A DNA stretch of 64,000 bases from Aspidapion aeneum (taxonomy: Eukaryota; Arthropoda; Insecta; Coleoptera; Brentidae): assembly GCA_963576565.1 (NCBI GenBank), contig OY755042.1, positions 105,825,314 to 105,889,313 on the forward strand. The letters are read 5' to 3'. The notes under the pieces are model-generated. The model ran no database searches, was not told the origin of the DNA, and worked only from the letters and a program-made list of their open reading frames with translations. Made by a program: the position numbers and the translations under genes. This document shows positions 32,891-43,325 of this stretch, piece by piece. Numbering within the stretch: the stretch's first letter is position 1; each line of letters opens with the position of its first letter.

Positions 32891-33841
32891 AACAGTGTAT
32901 GTGCATACTAAGATAATATGAGATGAAGCTAATAAAATATGACTACAAAACGGTAAGGTAAAAAATGTAATGAAGGGACCACCAGGTAGATGAGCTATGC
33001 AGTACCTCAGACGGAGACAATACCGTACGTAATGGTAATGGGCACCAATGTTGATTCCGTAGGACAACAAAAAGAGTAATGGCAGCAATAATAACATTGT
33101 CATGGCTAAGAAATGCGGCTGTGCTGACCCAACACTCGGTTGGTCGCAGTGGCGTCTCGTGACTTCCCAAGTAACATTTCATTACTTATAAGAGCTAAAT
33201 TTTCTATATTTTTACCAACTAGTTTGTTAGGCTAGGTTTTATTGTTTATTATTATTATAATTATTATTATTACAAATTGCCATTGTTCAGTTACAGGTAT
33301 CTCTATAAAAATAATTCACTTTTGTTAGTGTCTCCCACCAACTCTATTAAACAGAAGAAACTTTTTTGCTTGTAAGTATTGTCAACTAAGACAAAAGTCC
33401 TTCTTAAAAACAAATAAAAAGTATTTTTACTCAAAGAATTAATTAAGTTCTATAACAACAGCCTTATAGTTTCTTAAAGTAATGTAATAGGCCTTTATAA
33501 GCCAATCTTATAACATCACTCCAAGAACCTCCTTACAGCAAAAATTTGACAGCAAATTTACTAAATGACGTTTTTGCTTCGCAGAAAAAAATGATACAAC
33601 AAAATGCTACTTTGCTAACCTTTATAAAACTCTTTTAAATACAAAGCCACTTCCCCCCTTTCTACTTTCGAATAAAGAACTTACCTAAATTGTTTTAAAT
33701 CAACGAAATCTAAATAACTAAAACTAACATTATAAGATACTGGCTAGCAGTGCCCCAAAAGGGGATAATTATACCGTATCTCAGGTGTGATTCAAACAAG
33801 GAAAAATATACACATCTGGCCATGTCATCGCACAGTTCAGC
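32891..33841. other. no recognisable gene
   Basis: Open frames at 32943-33182 (-) extend upstream of the LINE C piece but carry no motif. 33185-33841 is AT-rich and featureless to me. Confidence 0.4.
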
Positions 33842-34430
33842 TCAAACACATCTAGTTGCGAAACACCCAGAAGAAAGCTCTTTGCAAAGAAGAAAAATGT
33901 GATTCTCAAATTTTAAAAGCTTATCAATACCAACGCCCAAAAACTTATTGACAGACTTCTGCAGAGGATTATCTCCCAAACAAAGATGGGATTTAAATCC
34001 AAGAATATTTGTTTTATTAACATTAAAACATAACCCATTTGCGTCACACCAAGTTTTAATTTTAACCAAGTCCTCTGAAATCTTGTTCCTCAGAATGTCA
34101 CTATCTCTGTGGTACCACAAAACCGAAGTGTCATCCGCAAATACGGTAAACTCTCCAAAAATGTCCAAGCCCAATATCATATAATATACAAAAGGAAAAG
34201 TCATGACCCCAACACGGAGCCTTGAGGAACACCACAGTTGAATTTTAACGACGATAAAGATGAAGAGGTTCCCGGTTTCAATACGATTTGGCTACGATGA
34301 CTCAAATAGGATTCAAACCAAGACAGGGCAGACCCTCTAAACCCATATCTCTCTAGCTTTCTCAGCAGTATCCCGTGATCCACGCAATCAAATGCCTTAG
34401 ATAAATCATCAGAAGGATCATCGGAGTCAT
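33842..34430 (-). pseudogene. LINE family D RT fragment, frameshifted
   Basis: The minus strand: [19 protein letters not shown] (motif A), [29 protein letters not shown] (motif B), then a frame change and FGEFTVFADDTSVLW (intact FADD), DANGLCFNVNKTN and FLGVGIDKLLKF. A CR1/L2/Jockey-like RT, different from family C. One clear frameshift sits between motif B and the active site near 34205. The 5' end joins unrelated sequence near 34430. Confidence 0.8.
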
Positions 34431-34559
34431 CGGATGAGCCGCCACTGGTTGGTTGTACGATAAATTGCTTTTGTAAAACGCAGAACTGGTTGTGAAATGC
34501 GCATACTAAATAATCGACTTGGTACTTGAAAAAACAAAAGCTCATTGCTACAGGGCGGC

Positions 34560-34910
34560 TCAATTGGGATTTTCGAAATCTTTAATCAGATCCGAGAGTG
34601 AATTTAGTTGGCAGTTTAAATTTTCCAGATTACTCACAAATTTGACAAGAACATCCAAAAAAGGTAAGGCCGAATCTTTTTCAATCTCCATTATGCATTT
34701 AATTCTTGGTGGAATACCGTTCAGATGGTGTAGAAAATTCTGCAGTTTGTCATCATTTTCCGGCCACATAATAAATGTGTCGTCCATGTATCGTAGCCAT
34801 AGGTTTGGCTTAACTCTTGCTATGTTGATCGCATGGTCCTCGAACCACTCCATGTAGATATTTGCTACCACTGGCGAAAGAGACGAACCCATTCGAAGTC
34901 CAATTCGAAG
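34560..34910 (-). pseudogene. Penelope-like element RT fragment 1
   Basis: The minus strand reads GLRMGSSLSPVVANIYMEWF, LWLRYMDDTFIMWP (active site YMDD), NDDKLQNFLHHLNGI, EIEKDSALPFLDVLV. These are hallmark Penelope RT blocks. It stops abruptly at the 169-bp tandem array on one side and after about 110 residues on the other. Confidence 0.85.
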
Positions 34911-35428
34911 GAAAATTCATATTTTTTAAACTCTACAGTTTATTAAGAAAAGCACTGAGTTGCAGTATTGTGGGGCCATACAGATAAGAAAAAACCATGA
35001 ATTGAGTTGAGATTCGAAAAAACGTCATTTAGCGATTTTTAGTATAGGGAAACCCATAAGACCAAAATGGCAAAACTTCGAAAATTCATATTTTTTAAAC
35101 TCTACAGTTTATCAAGAAAAGCACCGAGTTGCAGTATCGTGGGGTCATACAGATAAGAAAAAACCATGGATTGAGTTGAGATTCGAAAAAACGTCATTTA
35201 GCGATTTTTAGTATAGGGAAACTCATAAGACCAAAATGGCAAAACTTCGAAAATTCATATTTTTTAAACTCTACAGTTTATCAAGAAAAGCACCAAGTTG
35301 CAGTATTGTGGGGTCATACAGATAAGAAAAAACCATGGATTGAGTTGAGATTCGAAAAAACGTCATTTAGCGATTTTTAGTATAGGGAATCCCATAAGAC
35401 CAAAATGGCAAAACTTTGAAAATTCATA
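34911..35428. repeat. 169-bp unit tandem array, three copies
   Basis: GAAAATTCATATTTTTTAAA begins at 34911, 35080 and 35249, and the next partial start is at 35418: exactly 169 bases each time. Units differ at only a few bases (for example ATTAAG/ATCAAG, ATTGTG/ATCGTG). No open frame. It lies between two Penelope fragments. Confidence 0.95.
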
Positions 35429-35449
35429 TGGAATGCTAATAACACCCAA

Positions 35450-36115
35450 CGGATTATTACTTTGAGAATTTGCTACAATTGGTTTGTTTTTAATTTTAAA
35501 GATAGTTGAGTTAATTATTTTCTCGGAATAACCATTTTGTAATGTCCTTTTTATTCTTGTTAATTTCTTTGGTTAATTCTTCATTATCACTACAAATATT
35601 TACGGCTCTTAACTTCTTATAACTCCTCGTTTTGTAGCAACATAATAATCAGGTTTAAAATTTAGGTACTGTCCCTTGTGTGTAGGTTTCCTATATACAG
35701 TGGTTTGAATGTTTCTGTCTAATCGTTTGACAAGAACATCCAAAAATGGTAAGGCCGAACCTTCTTCAATTTCCATGGTGCATTTGATTGTTGGTCGAAT
35801 ACCGTTCAGATGGTGTAGAAAATTCTGTAGTTCGTCATCATTTCCCGGCCATATAATAAAGGTGTCATCCATGTATCGTAGCATAGTTTTGGTTTGACGC
35901 TTGCTGTGTTGATCGCATGGTCCTCGAACCACTCCAAGTAGATGTTTGCTACAACTGGGGAAAGAGGCGAGCCCATTGGAAGTCCATCATTTTGCGCGTA
36001 AAATTAATCTTTCACTTGAAAGTAAGAGTTACAGAGACACAGCTTCAATAGATCTCTCACCCCCTCCACCGTTATTCTCTTGTAAAATGTATCATCAGTC
36101 TATAATTTGTTTTTG
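35450..36115 (-). pseudogene. Penelope-like element RT fragment 2
   Basis: The minus strand from 36115: QTDDTFYKRITVEGVRDLLK, LCNSYFQVKD, stop, DGLPMGSPLSPVVANIYLEW, a frame change, then LRYMDDTFIIWPGNDDELQ, FLDVLVKRLDRNIQTTVY and RKPTHKGQYLNFKPDYY, with KRGVIRS and the start of the downstream (GIY-YIG-side) linker. It is more complete than fragment 1 and overlaps it in content, so the two are separate insertions. No endonuclease motif was found. Confidence 0.85.
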
Positions 36116-36289
36116 ATGATACTGAGTGATTCATTTAAATAAAAATAAATAAAAGACAATGGAAGTCCGAAATTTTATTTCTACTCAATCATTGTCTACG
36201 AGTTTCAAACAAATTGTTTTCAATAGTTCAATTGGAGTTCCTTCCAATTAGCCAGGTTATTTATTTATCACTTATCTCAAGTTTTTTTT
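36116..36289. repeat. Penelope-type terminal piece
   Basis: AAAGACAATGGAAGTCCG then AAATTTTATTTC at about 36152-36182 is the same stretch found at the end of the 95-bp insertion at 62907-63001. It is likely the tail of a PLE copy in plus orientation. Confidence 0.45.
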
Positions 36290-36660
36290 TATCTTAACAT
36301 GTGATTCCCAGCGCAGTTTGGCATCAAGTTTCATACCGAGATATTTTGTCTGATTATTATTAGATATTTGAATATACTTAGTACAAAATTGTTGTTAATT
36401 GTTATTTGTATATAATTGACATTTTGACTACATTCTGAAGTTTTTCTATTGATTCTTCAATACATTTTTCTAAAAAGTGGTTAATAAATATAAGTAGGGG
36501 CCTAGGATGCTACCCTGAAGTACGCCTCTTTCTGTTAAAATTAAGTTTGAATTGTTCTGTTTTCCTCTGAACTGTCTATCAGATATGTATTATTTCAAAA
36601 TATTAAAATATTCATTAGGAATAAATAGTTTTAATTTAAAATTAAGGTCTTTGTACAGCG
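36290..36660 (-). pseudogene. Jockey-type LINE fragment
   Basis: The minus strand reads KDLNFKLKLFIPNEYFNILK, YISDRQFRGKQN, then GVLQGSILGPLL (motif B with P to L) and FINHFLEKCIEESIEKL, decaying toward 36290. It matches the copy at 31.3 kb. Confidence 0.75.
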
Positions 36661-36943
36661 ACCGTTTATACGGCGAGAGGGCATAAGCAACCTACGAATT
36701 TTTTTCCTTTACTTCCTTATTATATTTACTCTGCATTATGTGCCTGATTTCTCAACAAGCTTCGCATTTTGTTTACCTTTTATATCCACTTAAACGGAGT
36801 CAAGTTTGCTTTTAGGCCCCATTTTAGGTCTTCGTTATTTGGTTAGTTTATTATTATGTGAACTTTTATTACCGTGCTAACGCTTGCGTATGCATGCATA
36901 CGGGAATTTTTTTGATAATAAATCTGAGCCCCACACAGCGTAA
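36661..36943. other. spacer
   Basis: No gene recognised; short CATGCATACG palindromes near 36890. Confidence 0.35.
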
Positions 36944-37204
36944 AGCGGGGTCTACACATAACGTTTTGCCTGACGTTTTACTTGATCAGGTAAAACGGAT
37001 CAGGCAAAACCTTTCGTGTAGACAATAAAACGAACGTTTTGCCTGAACTGAACAGGACTGAAGTCGGACCTGTTGAACTGATCGGTAGAGGCTTTGTTTC
37101 CGGTAAAACGTCAGTTTTAGCGGCATTTCTTGTGGTAGTGCATACAATTTTAATTCCTTTCGAGTGCAACTTAGAAGTTGGTATACGAAACGTCCGACAT
37201 TAGA

Positions 37205-37480
37205 TAAGATAATTTTTTAGGAAATCAAACAGGTTATTGTCTTTCTTCACTATTTTTTAATTAGTTTTAAACAAATAGTCCCGACATGTTTCGTAAGCAG
37301 AAACTTACATCTTCAGGGGACATTACCAAACTATCAGCACAACAATTTGAAAAACTGGTTAAAAAATGTTTAGCTACTGAAACGGTTAAGTCATAGACAT
37401 TTAAAACAAAAAACATTATTGACAAAAGCAGTGCTTCCTCCATGGTGTATCAAAAACTGATCTAAAAACGTACGTTAAAA
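37205..37480 (-). mobile_element. Penelope-like terminal region inside the MITE
   Basis: The minus strand contains a hammerhead-like motif followed by an A-rich tail with AAAGACAAT, the arrangement seen in PLE terminal repeats and echoed at 62.9 kb. No RT sequence is attached. Edges are approximate. Confidence 0.55.
37278..37321 (-). ncRNA. hammerhead ribozyme-like motif (Penelope-associated)
   Basis: Read on the minus strand: stem I GTCCC (37321-37317) pairs with GGGAC (37282-37278). Core CTGAAGA (37316-37310) fits C-U-G-A-N-G-A. Stem II GTAAG/CTTAC closes a TTTCTG loop. GAAA follows at 37292-37289, then a minimal stem III (AC..GT) and GTC before the predicted cleavage point. One extra U lies between the core and stem II, so activity is uncertain. 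Minimal hammerheads of this kind are known from Penelope-like elements. Confidence 0.6.
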
Positions 37481-37589
37481 CAATTAAGTGTGTACGCTAG
37501 TCTTTCAACCGTCATACTTGACCCTTTTGACTGACAGGCAAGACGTCAGGCAAAACGTTATGTGTAGACCCCGCTTAAGACTACGTATG

Positions 37590-37815
37590 CTTACACCAAA
37601 CTGAACCGCGAACGCGCGGTATGTGCGCCGCTCGCGCGCTACTCACATTCCGCGCGCAAACGCGGATTCGTCCTGTTTTTGTGTCTTCAAGTTGCGCGCA
37701 CGCCGCTTGCCAAAAACCAGCTTTCTTCGGCTCCTCTTTGTGTGTTCGCAGATCCTTTTTAACGGCATCGGCAGTTTGTTGTCGAGTTTTCATTTCAATG
37801 CATGTTAACGCGAGC
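37590..37815. other. GC-rich patch with CG-rich palindromes
   Basis: Dense CpG (GCGAACGCGCGG, GCCGCTCGCGCGC, CCGCGCGC) in otherwise AT-rich DNA. Open frames on both strands carry no motif. It may be a promoter-like or element end; unassigned. Confidence 0.4.
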
Positions 37816-37899
37816 TTGTATACGCACTTTAAGGTAATTTTTTGACACAGGCTTGAAAATTTTAAAATTTTTTTGACATTATTCTATTTAGTTTAAAAA

Positions 37900-39300
37900 A
37901 TACGTTAATTAATTTTTTCCCGTATTTTGGGTTTTTTGGCAATGCAATTTTGTTGAAATTATTGGAATTTTTTGGCAATTTATTGGAATTTTTTGGCATG
38001 ATTTTTTTTTGCATTATTCTATCTTTGTGTAGTCTAGAACTTTTTGGCAAGTACACTATTTTGGCATTTAAAACTTTTTGGCAATATTCAACTCGGAATT
38101 TTTTTATTTTCTTAGCATTAAAAATTTTTGGAATTTAGCTGAATTTCTTTGTAACTCAGATTTTTTCGGCGTAAAAATGTGTTGGCATTTTTTTGCATTT
38201 TTCGACAATGTGGGTATTATTTTTAGAAATTTTTGGCACTGAACTTTTTATTCTGTTTCGATTTCTTTATTCTTATCATTTTGAGCGGCATTATTTTAGA
38301 ACTTTTTCGCATTACCTAACTGACTTTTTGGCAATGGCACTATATTTGGAAATTTATGGCATTATGAGTTTTCTTTGCAAATTTAACATTTTTTGGCAAC
38401 TGCCCATTTTTTGTTGTTTTGAAAGGTTCCGGCATTTCTCAATTTGCATTTTAAATTTTTTTTTGTGTTTAAGAGTTTTGGCATATTTAAAATTTTTGGC
38501 ATTACAATTTCTTTTAAATTTTTTTGGCATAGAAATGTGGTGGCATTAGTTAGAATATGTTTGTGTTATAATTGGAAGTTTTTGGCATGATTTGTTTTTT
38601 TTTGTAAGTACTATTTTATTTTTGTGTAGTTTAGTTTTTAGAAGTTATTGTCATAATTCGAAATTTTTTGGCACTAACTTATTCTAATTGAATTTTTAAA
38701 TTTCATATTTTCAGATCTCCGTATTTAAATATATATTTTTGCCATTAATTGAATCTTTGTAGCATTTTGAATTTTTGGAACTTTTTTACATTATTCAATT
38801 TAAAATATTTATTTTAATGAAAATATTGGCATTATTTTTCGAAAAAATGTTTTTGTAGGTATATTTAAATTTCTCGCCACTAACATTGTTTCGATTGTTT
38901 TTAGAGCACACTGCGAGATAAAAATTATAAATTTAGCTAAAATAGGTAAAAAAAAATTAAAAACATTTTAATTCAAACTCACATTATTATTTCTTAAACA
39001 ATGTTCAAGACCTTACAATGACAAAATATTTAAAGTAATGCAAAAAAACTTCTAAAAATCGTAAAAGATTCCGCATGTGTAATGCCAAAAGACATTACTA
39101 ACACAAATTTCCAAAATTGATTGCTCAAAAAAATTTACAAAAAACACCATAAAAATGTTAAATGCAAATAATCTTAAAACAATGAAAAAATTTTCTAATA
39201 AATTTTTTCTTTATAAAGCTAAAAAATGTATAATCAAAAATTTTAAAAAATTATTTTAAATTCCAAATGGCTAAATGAGTATTGCCAAATAAACCTAAAA
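37900..39300. repeat. degenerate TTTTTTGGCA(T/A) repeat field
   Basis: From about 37920 to 38850 the motif AATTTTTTGGCAT recurs at irregular 15-45 base spacing. After about 38940 the strand bias flips to A-rich sequence with occasional AATGCCAAA, so the field is roughly inverted about 38.9 kb. Long open frames here are low-complexity artefacts. Confidence 0.6.
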
Positions 39301-39934
39301 TTACGTTTTTTTTTACATTGGAGTTTTTTGTTGTTATTATATTTGGGATCTATCGACATATTTTTACAATATTCAAACTTACATTTTTTTAACATTTTAA
39401 AACTTACGCTAAAATAGGGCAGCAAAACATAGAAAAACTCCAAACTTCGTAAGCAGTATAGGTGTGCGTCTCCTACCACATCTCAACTCAAACTCTATTT
39501 TTGTCTTTAACGAAACTCTTTTTCTTCTGTCTCTAAAATTAACACTTTTACTGTCTTTATCAAGGCTAAAACTCTCTTTTAACTTCAACCGACTCCCTTT
39601 TAACTTAAACCGACTTGACTCCGGGCGATTCACACACGGAAATCGTTAAAAACGAAATTGAAATAAAAAAAAAGAATACTTAATCTTGACACAAGCCGCC
39701 TATATTATTAAAAAGTGCGCGTGTCTTGAATGCCAACTGTTTCCCGTGCATGCACCTGAATCATAAATGAAAAGAGTACCGTGTCTTGGTGGTACCACAC
39801 CGCGTGCACAATAAAGAAGCAGAAGGTGGAACAATGAAAACTTTGAAGAAAAGACGAAGAACTTATTAGGGGTAAATTATAACCGAAGCGCCAAACTTTA
39901 AGGCAAAAAAGGATGGTAGGTGTGGATACGAAAC
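39301..39934. other. no recognisable gene
   Basis: Open frames at 39409-39633 and 39708-39956 have no known motif. Confidence 0.35.
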
Positions 39935-41125
39935 TACTCTGCCAATATATGGGCACCTAAGCTCACACTAGCTGATATAACTAAAAACTGAAATATATTT
40001 TATTTAACTCAAGCTATGTTTTGACTTAAACTTTAATTTTTGAAATCTACCCCGACCCTTCTTTTAAAATAAACTTAAATTTATTCTGTTTAACTCCAGA
40101 CTCAATTACCTTTCTTTTGATATCACACGCCATATTTTCACATAAACTCAAATTTTTGAAATCTACCCCTACTCTTTCATTTGGCTTGCGGTCGGTGGAT
40201 TTTGTTCATTTTTAAATGGGAACATCTCGACACAACGCCCAGCCTAGGTACCAAATCGGGCAAGCGGTTTTTGAGTGATGCGCGTGGTCGTTACAGACGG
40301 ACAGACAGACAGACAGACAAACAGACTGCGCGACAAAAGAGTTTTAAAATCATCTGAAACGTAAAGATATATAAAAAATTTTGAAATCAGAGAAAAAAAT
40401 TAGGATCACCATAGCTTACACTACTATAGTATTTATAGTAGTAGTGTAAGCTAAAATATAATTTTGTGTTATATCTCAGAAACCAAAAGCCTCAGATAAA
40501 ATTTAGTTTTTTGTACTTTTAAGAAGAGACTTTAAAACCCCATTGCGCTAAGTGAAACCCTTCTAGACAAAATAATGTATCAAAAAATTACAAAAAATTG
40601 GGTAATCTAGGTTCGTTTTTTGAGGGTTAAATTTTATTTTTTAGCGCACACTACTACTATACTATAGTTTAACTCACACTACTACTATTCTATAGTAGTG
40701 TAAGCTTTGGTGATCGTAATTTAAAAAAAAAAGTTGCTGATTTAAAAAAAAAAAATTAATATATCTTTGTGTTTCAGATGATTTTGAAACTTTCTTGTCA
40801 CGCCGTCTGTCTGTATGTCTGTCTGTAACGACCAATGTGCATAACTCAAAAACTGCTTGCCCGATTTTAATGAAATTTGGTACCTAGGCTGGCTCTTGGG
40901 TCGAGATGGTCCCATTAAAAAAAAATAAACAAAATCTACCGAACACAAGCCAAATAAAAGGGTGGGACTAGATTTTAAAAATTAGAGTTTAAGTGAAAAT
41001 ATGGCATGTGTGGTATCAAATGAAAGGTAATTGAGTCTGGAGTTGAATAAAATATATTTCAGTTTTTAGTTATATTACCTAATGTGAGCTTAGGTGCCCA
41101 TATATTGGCAGAGTATTTTATTGAG
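39935..41125. mobile_element. hairpin-ended element X, inverted dimer
   Basis: The left arm starts at CTGCCAATATATGGGCACCT (39940) and the right arm ends with its complement (about 41117). Each arm contains ACCTAGGCTGG..., GTAACGACCA and CAGACAGACAGAC blocks in opposite orientation. The centre (40420-40710) holds several ACTACTATA/TATAGTAGT hairpins. Single copies of X lie at 43.3 and 60.2 kb; here two halves face each other. Confidence 0.7.
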
Positions 41126-41934
41126 GATTTAAATTCGCGCTAAGGAATTCTTTTCTTTACTAATTGATAAAAGTTTTATAAAAAAATATTAAATACTTTT
41201 CTCTTAAGATATTTTTGGTGTAGTAAAACTACCTGAAACAGACCGATCTATAACCAAATTTTGAAAATTGATTTTTTACAAATTACGAACTAAATCACAC
41301 AGAATTTCAGTAAGGTTCTCAGGAAGATATTTATTCAACTAGACTTATTCTACAAAATGTAACATAAATTTTCAATTTATCGAGGCAAACACACAAAAAC
41401 ATTCGACAAAAAAAACGAAATTTCACGTCTAACTGAACACCAATAAAGATTAGTTACAGCTGTTTTTTGTTGTTGTTGTTCCCCGGTGCAGTTTTTGAAC
41501 GAGACTGACGTGACGGCGCTAAACGGCGCCGAGTCGGCGCCCCTCAACTTCGCAGTTTGTATTGAAGTTGATCAATACCTCGTGACCTCGGAGTTTTACA
41601 ATGGAGTTTCCTTTGTTCGATATTATAAAGGGTTGTTTTGAGCATGACATGTTTTTACAACCTGATTTTTTGTGTCACTTTGCAGGCAGGTCATTTTGGA
41701 AACCCCAGTAAGAGCATTTTAAAAAATTTACCATGAACAAAATTTCAATATTACAAGAAGAAACGGTACTCGTCTGGTACGTTCAACGAAATCGACTCCA
41801 GCCCGTTCATAATTCACTCCCTTTTATTGGGCTTCTATTGTTATCGTTGGACTCAAACAGGATGACTAGGCACGTTTCAAACACATTCTTGAACAACAAA
41901 ACCAAACAGTGGCGTATCATTTACTCTCTATAAT
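41126..41934. other. spacer with GC-rich GGCGCC island
   Basis: GGCGCTAAACGGCGCC and GTCGGCGCCCC occur near 41515-41545. No gene recognised; an open frame at 41733-41933 has no motif. Confidence 0.4.
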
Positions 41935-41967
41935 CTCTAGCCATTGCTGTGCGGGCTAGGAAGGTAA
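41935..41967 (+). mobile_element. terminal piece of element M1
   Basis: CTCTAGCCATTGCTGTGCGG followed by GCTAGGAAGGTAAA is the right end of the M1 family (13.4 kb). Confidence 0.6.
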
Positions 41968-42106
41968 AAAAATAAAAAAATCAGATAAGGTATAGAAGAA
42001 TGAAGTAGCTAATTGGAAGGAAGTCCAATTAAAACATTCATAACAAGTTACTGCTTTAAACAAACAAAGTGAAAGTAAAGAAAGAAAAATAAGAAAAAAG
42101 TTTGCT

Positions 42107-42178
42107 GCTTCACCTGGAACTCCAACCCGGGATCTGTTGCTCTCTAGTCAAACATTCTAAGCATTGAGCTACCGAAAC
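42107..42178 (-). tRNA. tRNA-like sequence, left arm (decayed)
   Basis: The minus strand gives GGTAGCTCAATGCTTAGAAT (D region, A-box-like) and CCCGGGTTGGAGT (T region, B box changed from GGTTCGA). The acceptor ends pair poorly. Same length (72) as the right-arm copy. Not a working tRNA. Confidence 0.45.
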
Positions 42179-42400
42179 CATACACAAATTTTCGGAAAAT
42201 TTTCATCTATGCAGGCTGCGATGTCTCAATAAAGAACGAGAGACTCTCAGGGTATTTATTTTTCATACCTTTGACAGTGGGATGGAAGAATTATAGAAAT
42301 CAGTTTGATGACTTGGTCGAGTAAATACCCTGAGTCTCTCGTTCTTGTATTGAGACATCGCAGCCTGCATAGATGAAAGTTTTTCGAAAATTTATGTATG

Positions 42401-42472
42401 GCTTCGGTAGTTCAATGCTTAGAATGTTTGCCTAGAGAGCAAGAGATCCTGGGTTCGAGTGCCGGCCGAAGC
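42401..42472 (+). tRNA. tRNA-like sequence, right arm (cloverleaf foldable)
   Basis: Acceptor GCTTCGG/CCGAAGC pairs perfectly. D stem GTTC/GAAT. Anticodon stem TTTGC/GCAAG with loop CTAGAGA (anticodon AGA in the normal register). Variable region of five, T loop TTCGAGT with a mismatch in its stem. The B box GGTTCGAGTGCC is nearly canonical. A short variable arm is wrong for tRNA-Ser, so it is taken as a tRNA-derived repeat end rather than a gene. Confidence 0.55.
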
Positions 42473-42745
42473 AGAAAACTTTTTTCTTATTTTTCTTTCT
42501 TTAATTTCACTAGTTGTTTATAGTTTTAGTTCCTTGCATTATTTGCAATTTGGAATTTGAGAAGTTACTGCTTTATTGGAGAGAGTTGTATGTAGATTTC
42601 AAAACATTGTGAACACCTTAGTACTTTTGAAACAGTGACCTTCGTCGGGGCCTAAAAATCAAAATTGAAGCAGCTTATAAAAAAAAAGTATCTACGCAAA
42701 AAGCCACGAAGATAAGACTCCATCGACATAAGAATGTTAAAGCAA

Positions 42746-43325
42746 TTGCACTTCTAGACAATAGTTACTATGGTAGTTCCACAAAAAATATAGGTTTTGT
42801 GGTAGTTCGAAGACTAAACATAACAAAATTGGGACTAACAGTTTTCTAGTAAATTAGCTTCAAACAAAATTGCTAGTTTATTTCAAAAAGTACTTAAAAC
42901 CAATTTTACTAAGTGATACATCGCTAAACTAGTCAAGGAAATCTACTTAAAATATATGGCAACATCAGAATCATTTTTCCAGACCAATCCAGATCTATCC
43001 AGTAATATTTTCACTGGAATAGCAAACCCTGTTGCCAAGTTTTTAAAGATGTATTATCTTGTAAAGGGTATCAGCTGACTTCTATATGATAGGAATCTTA
43101 ATGCATAATAACAAATACCTATATCTTAGTAAATGAACAAACTGCAGGAATATGTAATAAAAACGCATTTTTTTGAAATGTTATAGTTGAATAACAAACA
43201 ACTCTTTTCCACTGAAGCAGTTTTATGCTACTTGCAAAATATACTTGGAACACTCTGTTATCTCTTTAAAATCTTAATATCTTCGGAAAAGTAAATAAGA
43301 CAATTTCTGATCACAACGAATAAAA
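42746..43325. other. AT-rich DNA without recognisable genes
   Basis: Nothing supported. Confidence 0.4.

Larger units (their letters stand above)
36944..37575. mobile_element. 632-bp PIF/Harbinger-like MITE with internal Penelope remnant
   Basis: Inverted ends AGCGGGGTCTACACATAACG continue for about 33 bases (GTTTTGCCTGACGT). They are flanked by TAA at 36941-36943 and 37576-37578, a PIF/Harbinger-type target. More CAGGCAAAAC copies lie subterminally. The middle is occupied by a Penelope-derived segment. Confidence 0.85.
42059..42561. mobile_element. foldback insertion with tRNA-like arms, 14-bp target duplication
   Basis: AAGTTACTGCTTTA occurs at 42045-42058 and 42562-42575 and brackets a segment whose arms (about 42068-42258 and 42325-42517) are inverted copies. 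Each arm holds a 72-nt tRNA-like sequence and a CATCTATGCAGGCTGCGATG block. A 14-bp duplication is the size made by LINE machinery (SINEs), yet the foldback form is unusual for a SINE. Confidence 0.65.
41998..42745 (+). pseudogene. Jockey-type LINE C-terminus, split by a foldback insertion
   Basis: Before the insertion: LIGRKSN and HNKLLL (to about 42058). After it: RFQNIVNT near 42595, then LRRGLKIKIEAAYKKK and RLHRHKNVKAIALLDN to about 42745. These are consecutive blocks of the Jockey C-terminal region, also seen at 16.0 kb. Stops and a deletion after the insertion site show decay. Confidence 0.75.

Noticed and set aside
32630..33103. 157-codon minus-strand frame as a host gene
   Set aside because: Only its second half matters, and that is RT motif A and following sequence of LINE C; the first part is unsupported.
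34519..34857. 112-codon plus-strand open frame
   Set aside because: Antisense to Penelope RT fragment 1.
37950..38549. open frames rich in Phe and Leu at 37.9-38.5 kb
   Set aside because: They follow the TTTTTTGGCA low-complexity field; no domain.
42401..42472. functional tRNA-Ser(AGA)
   Set aside because: Short variable arm, T-stem mismatch, and an inverted decayed twin in the same mobile element.
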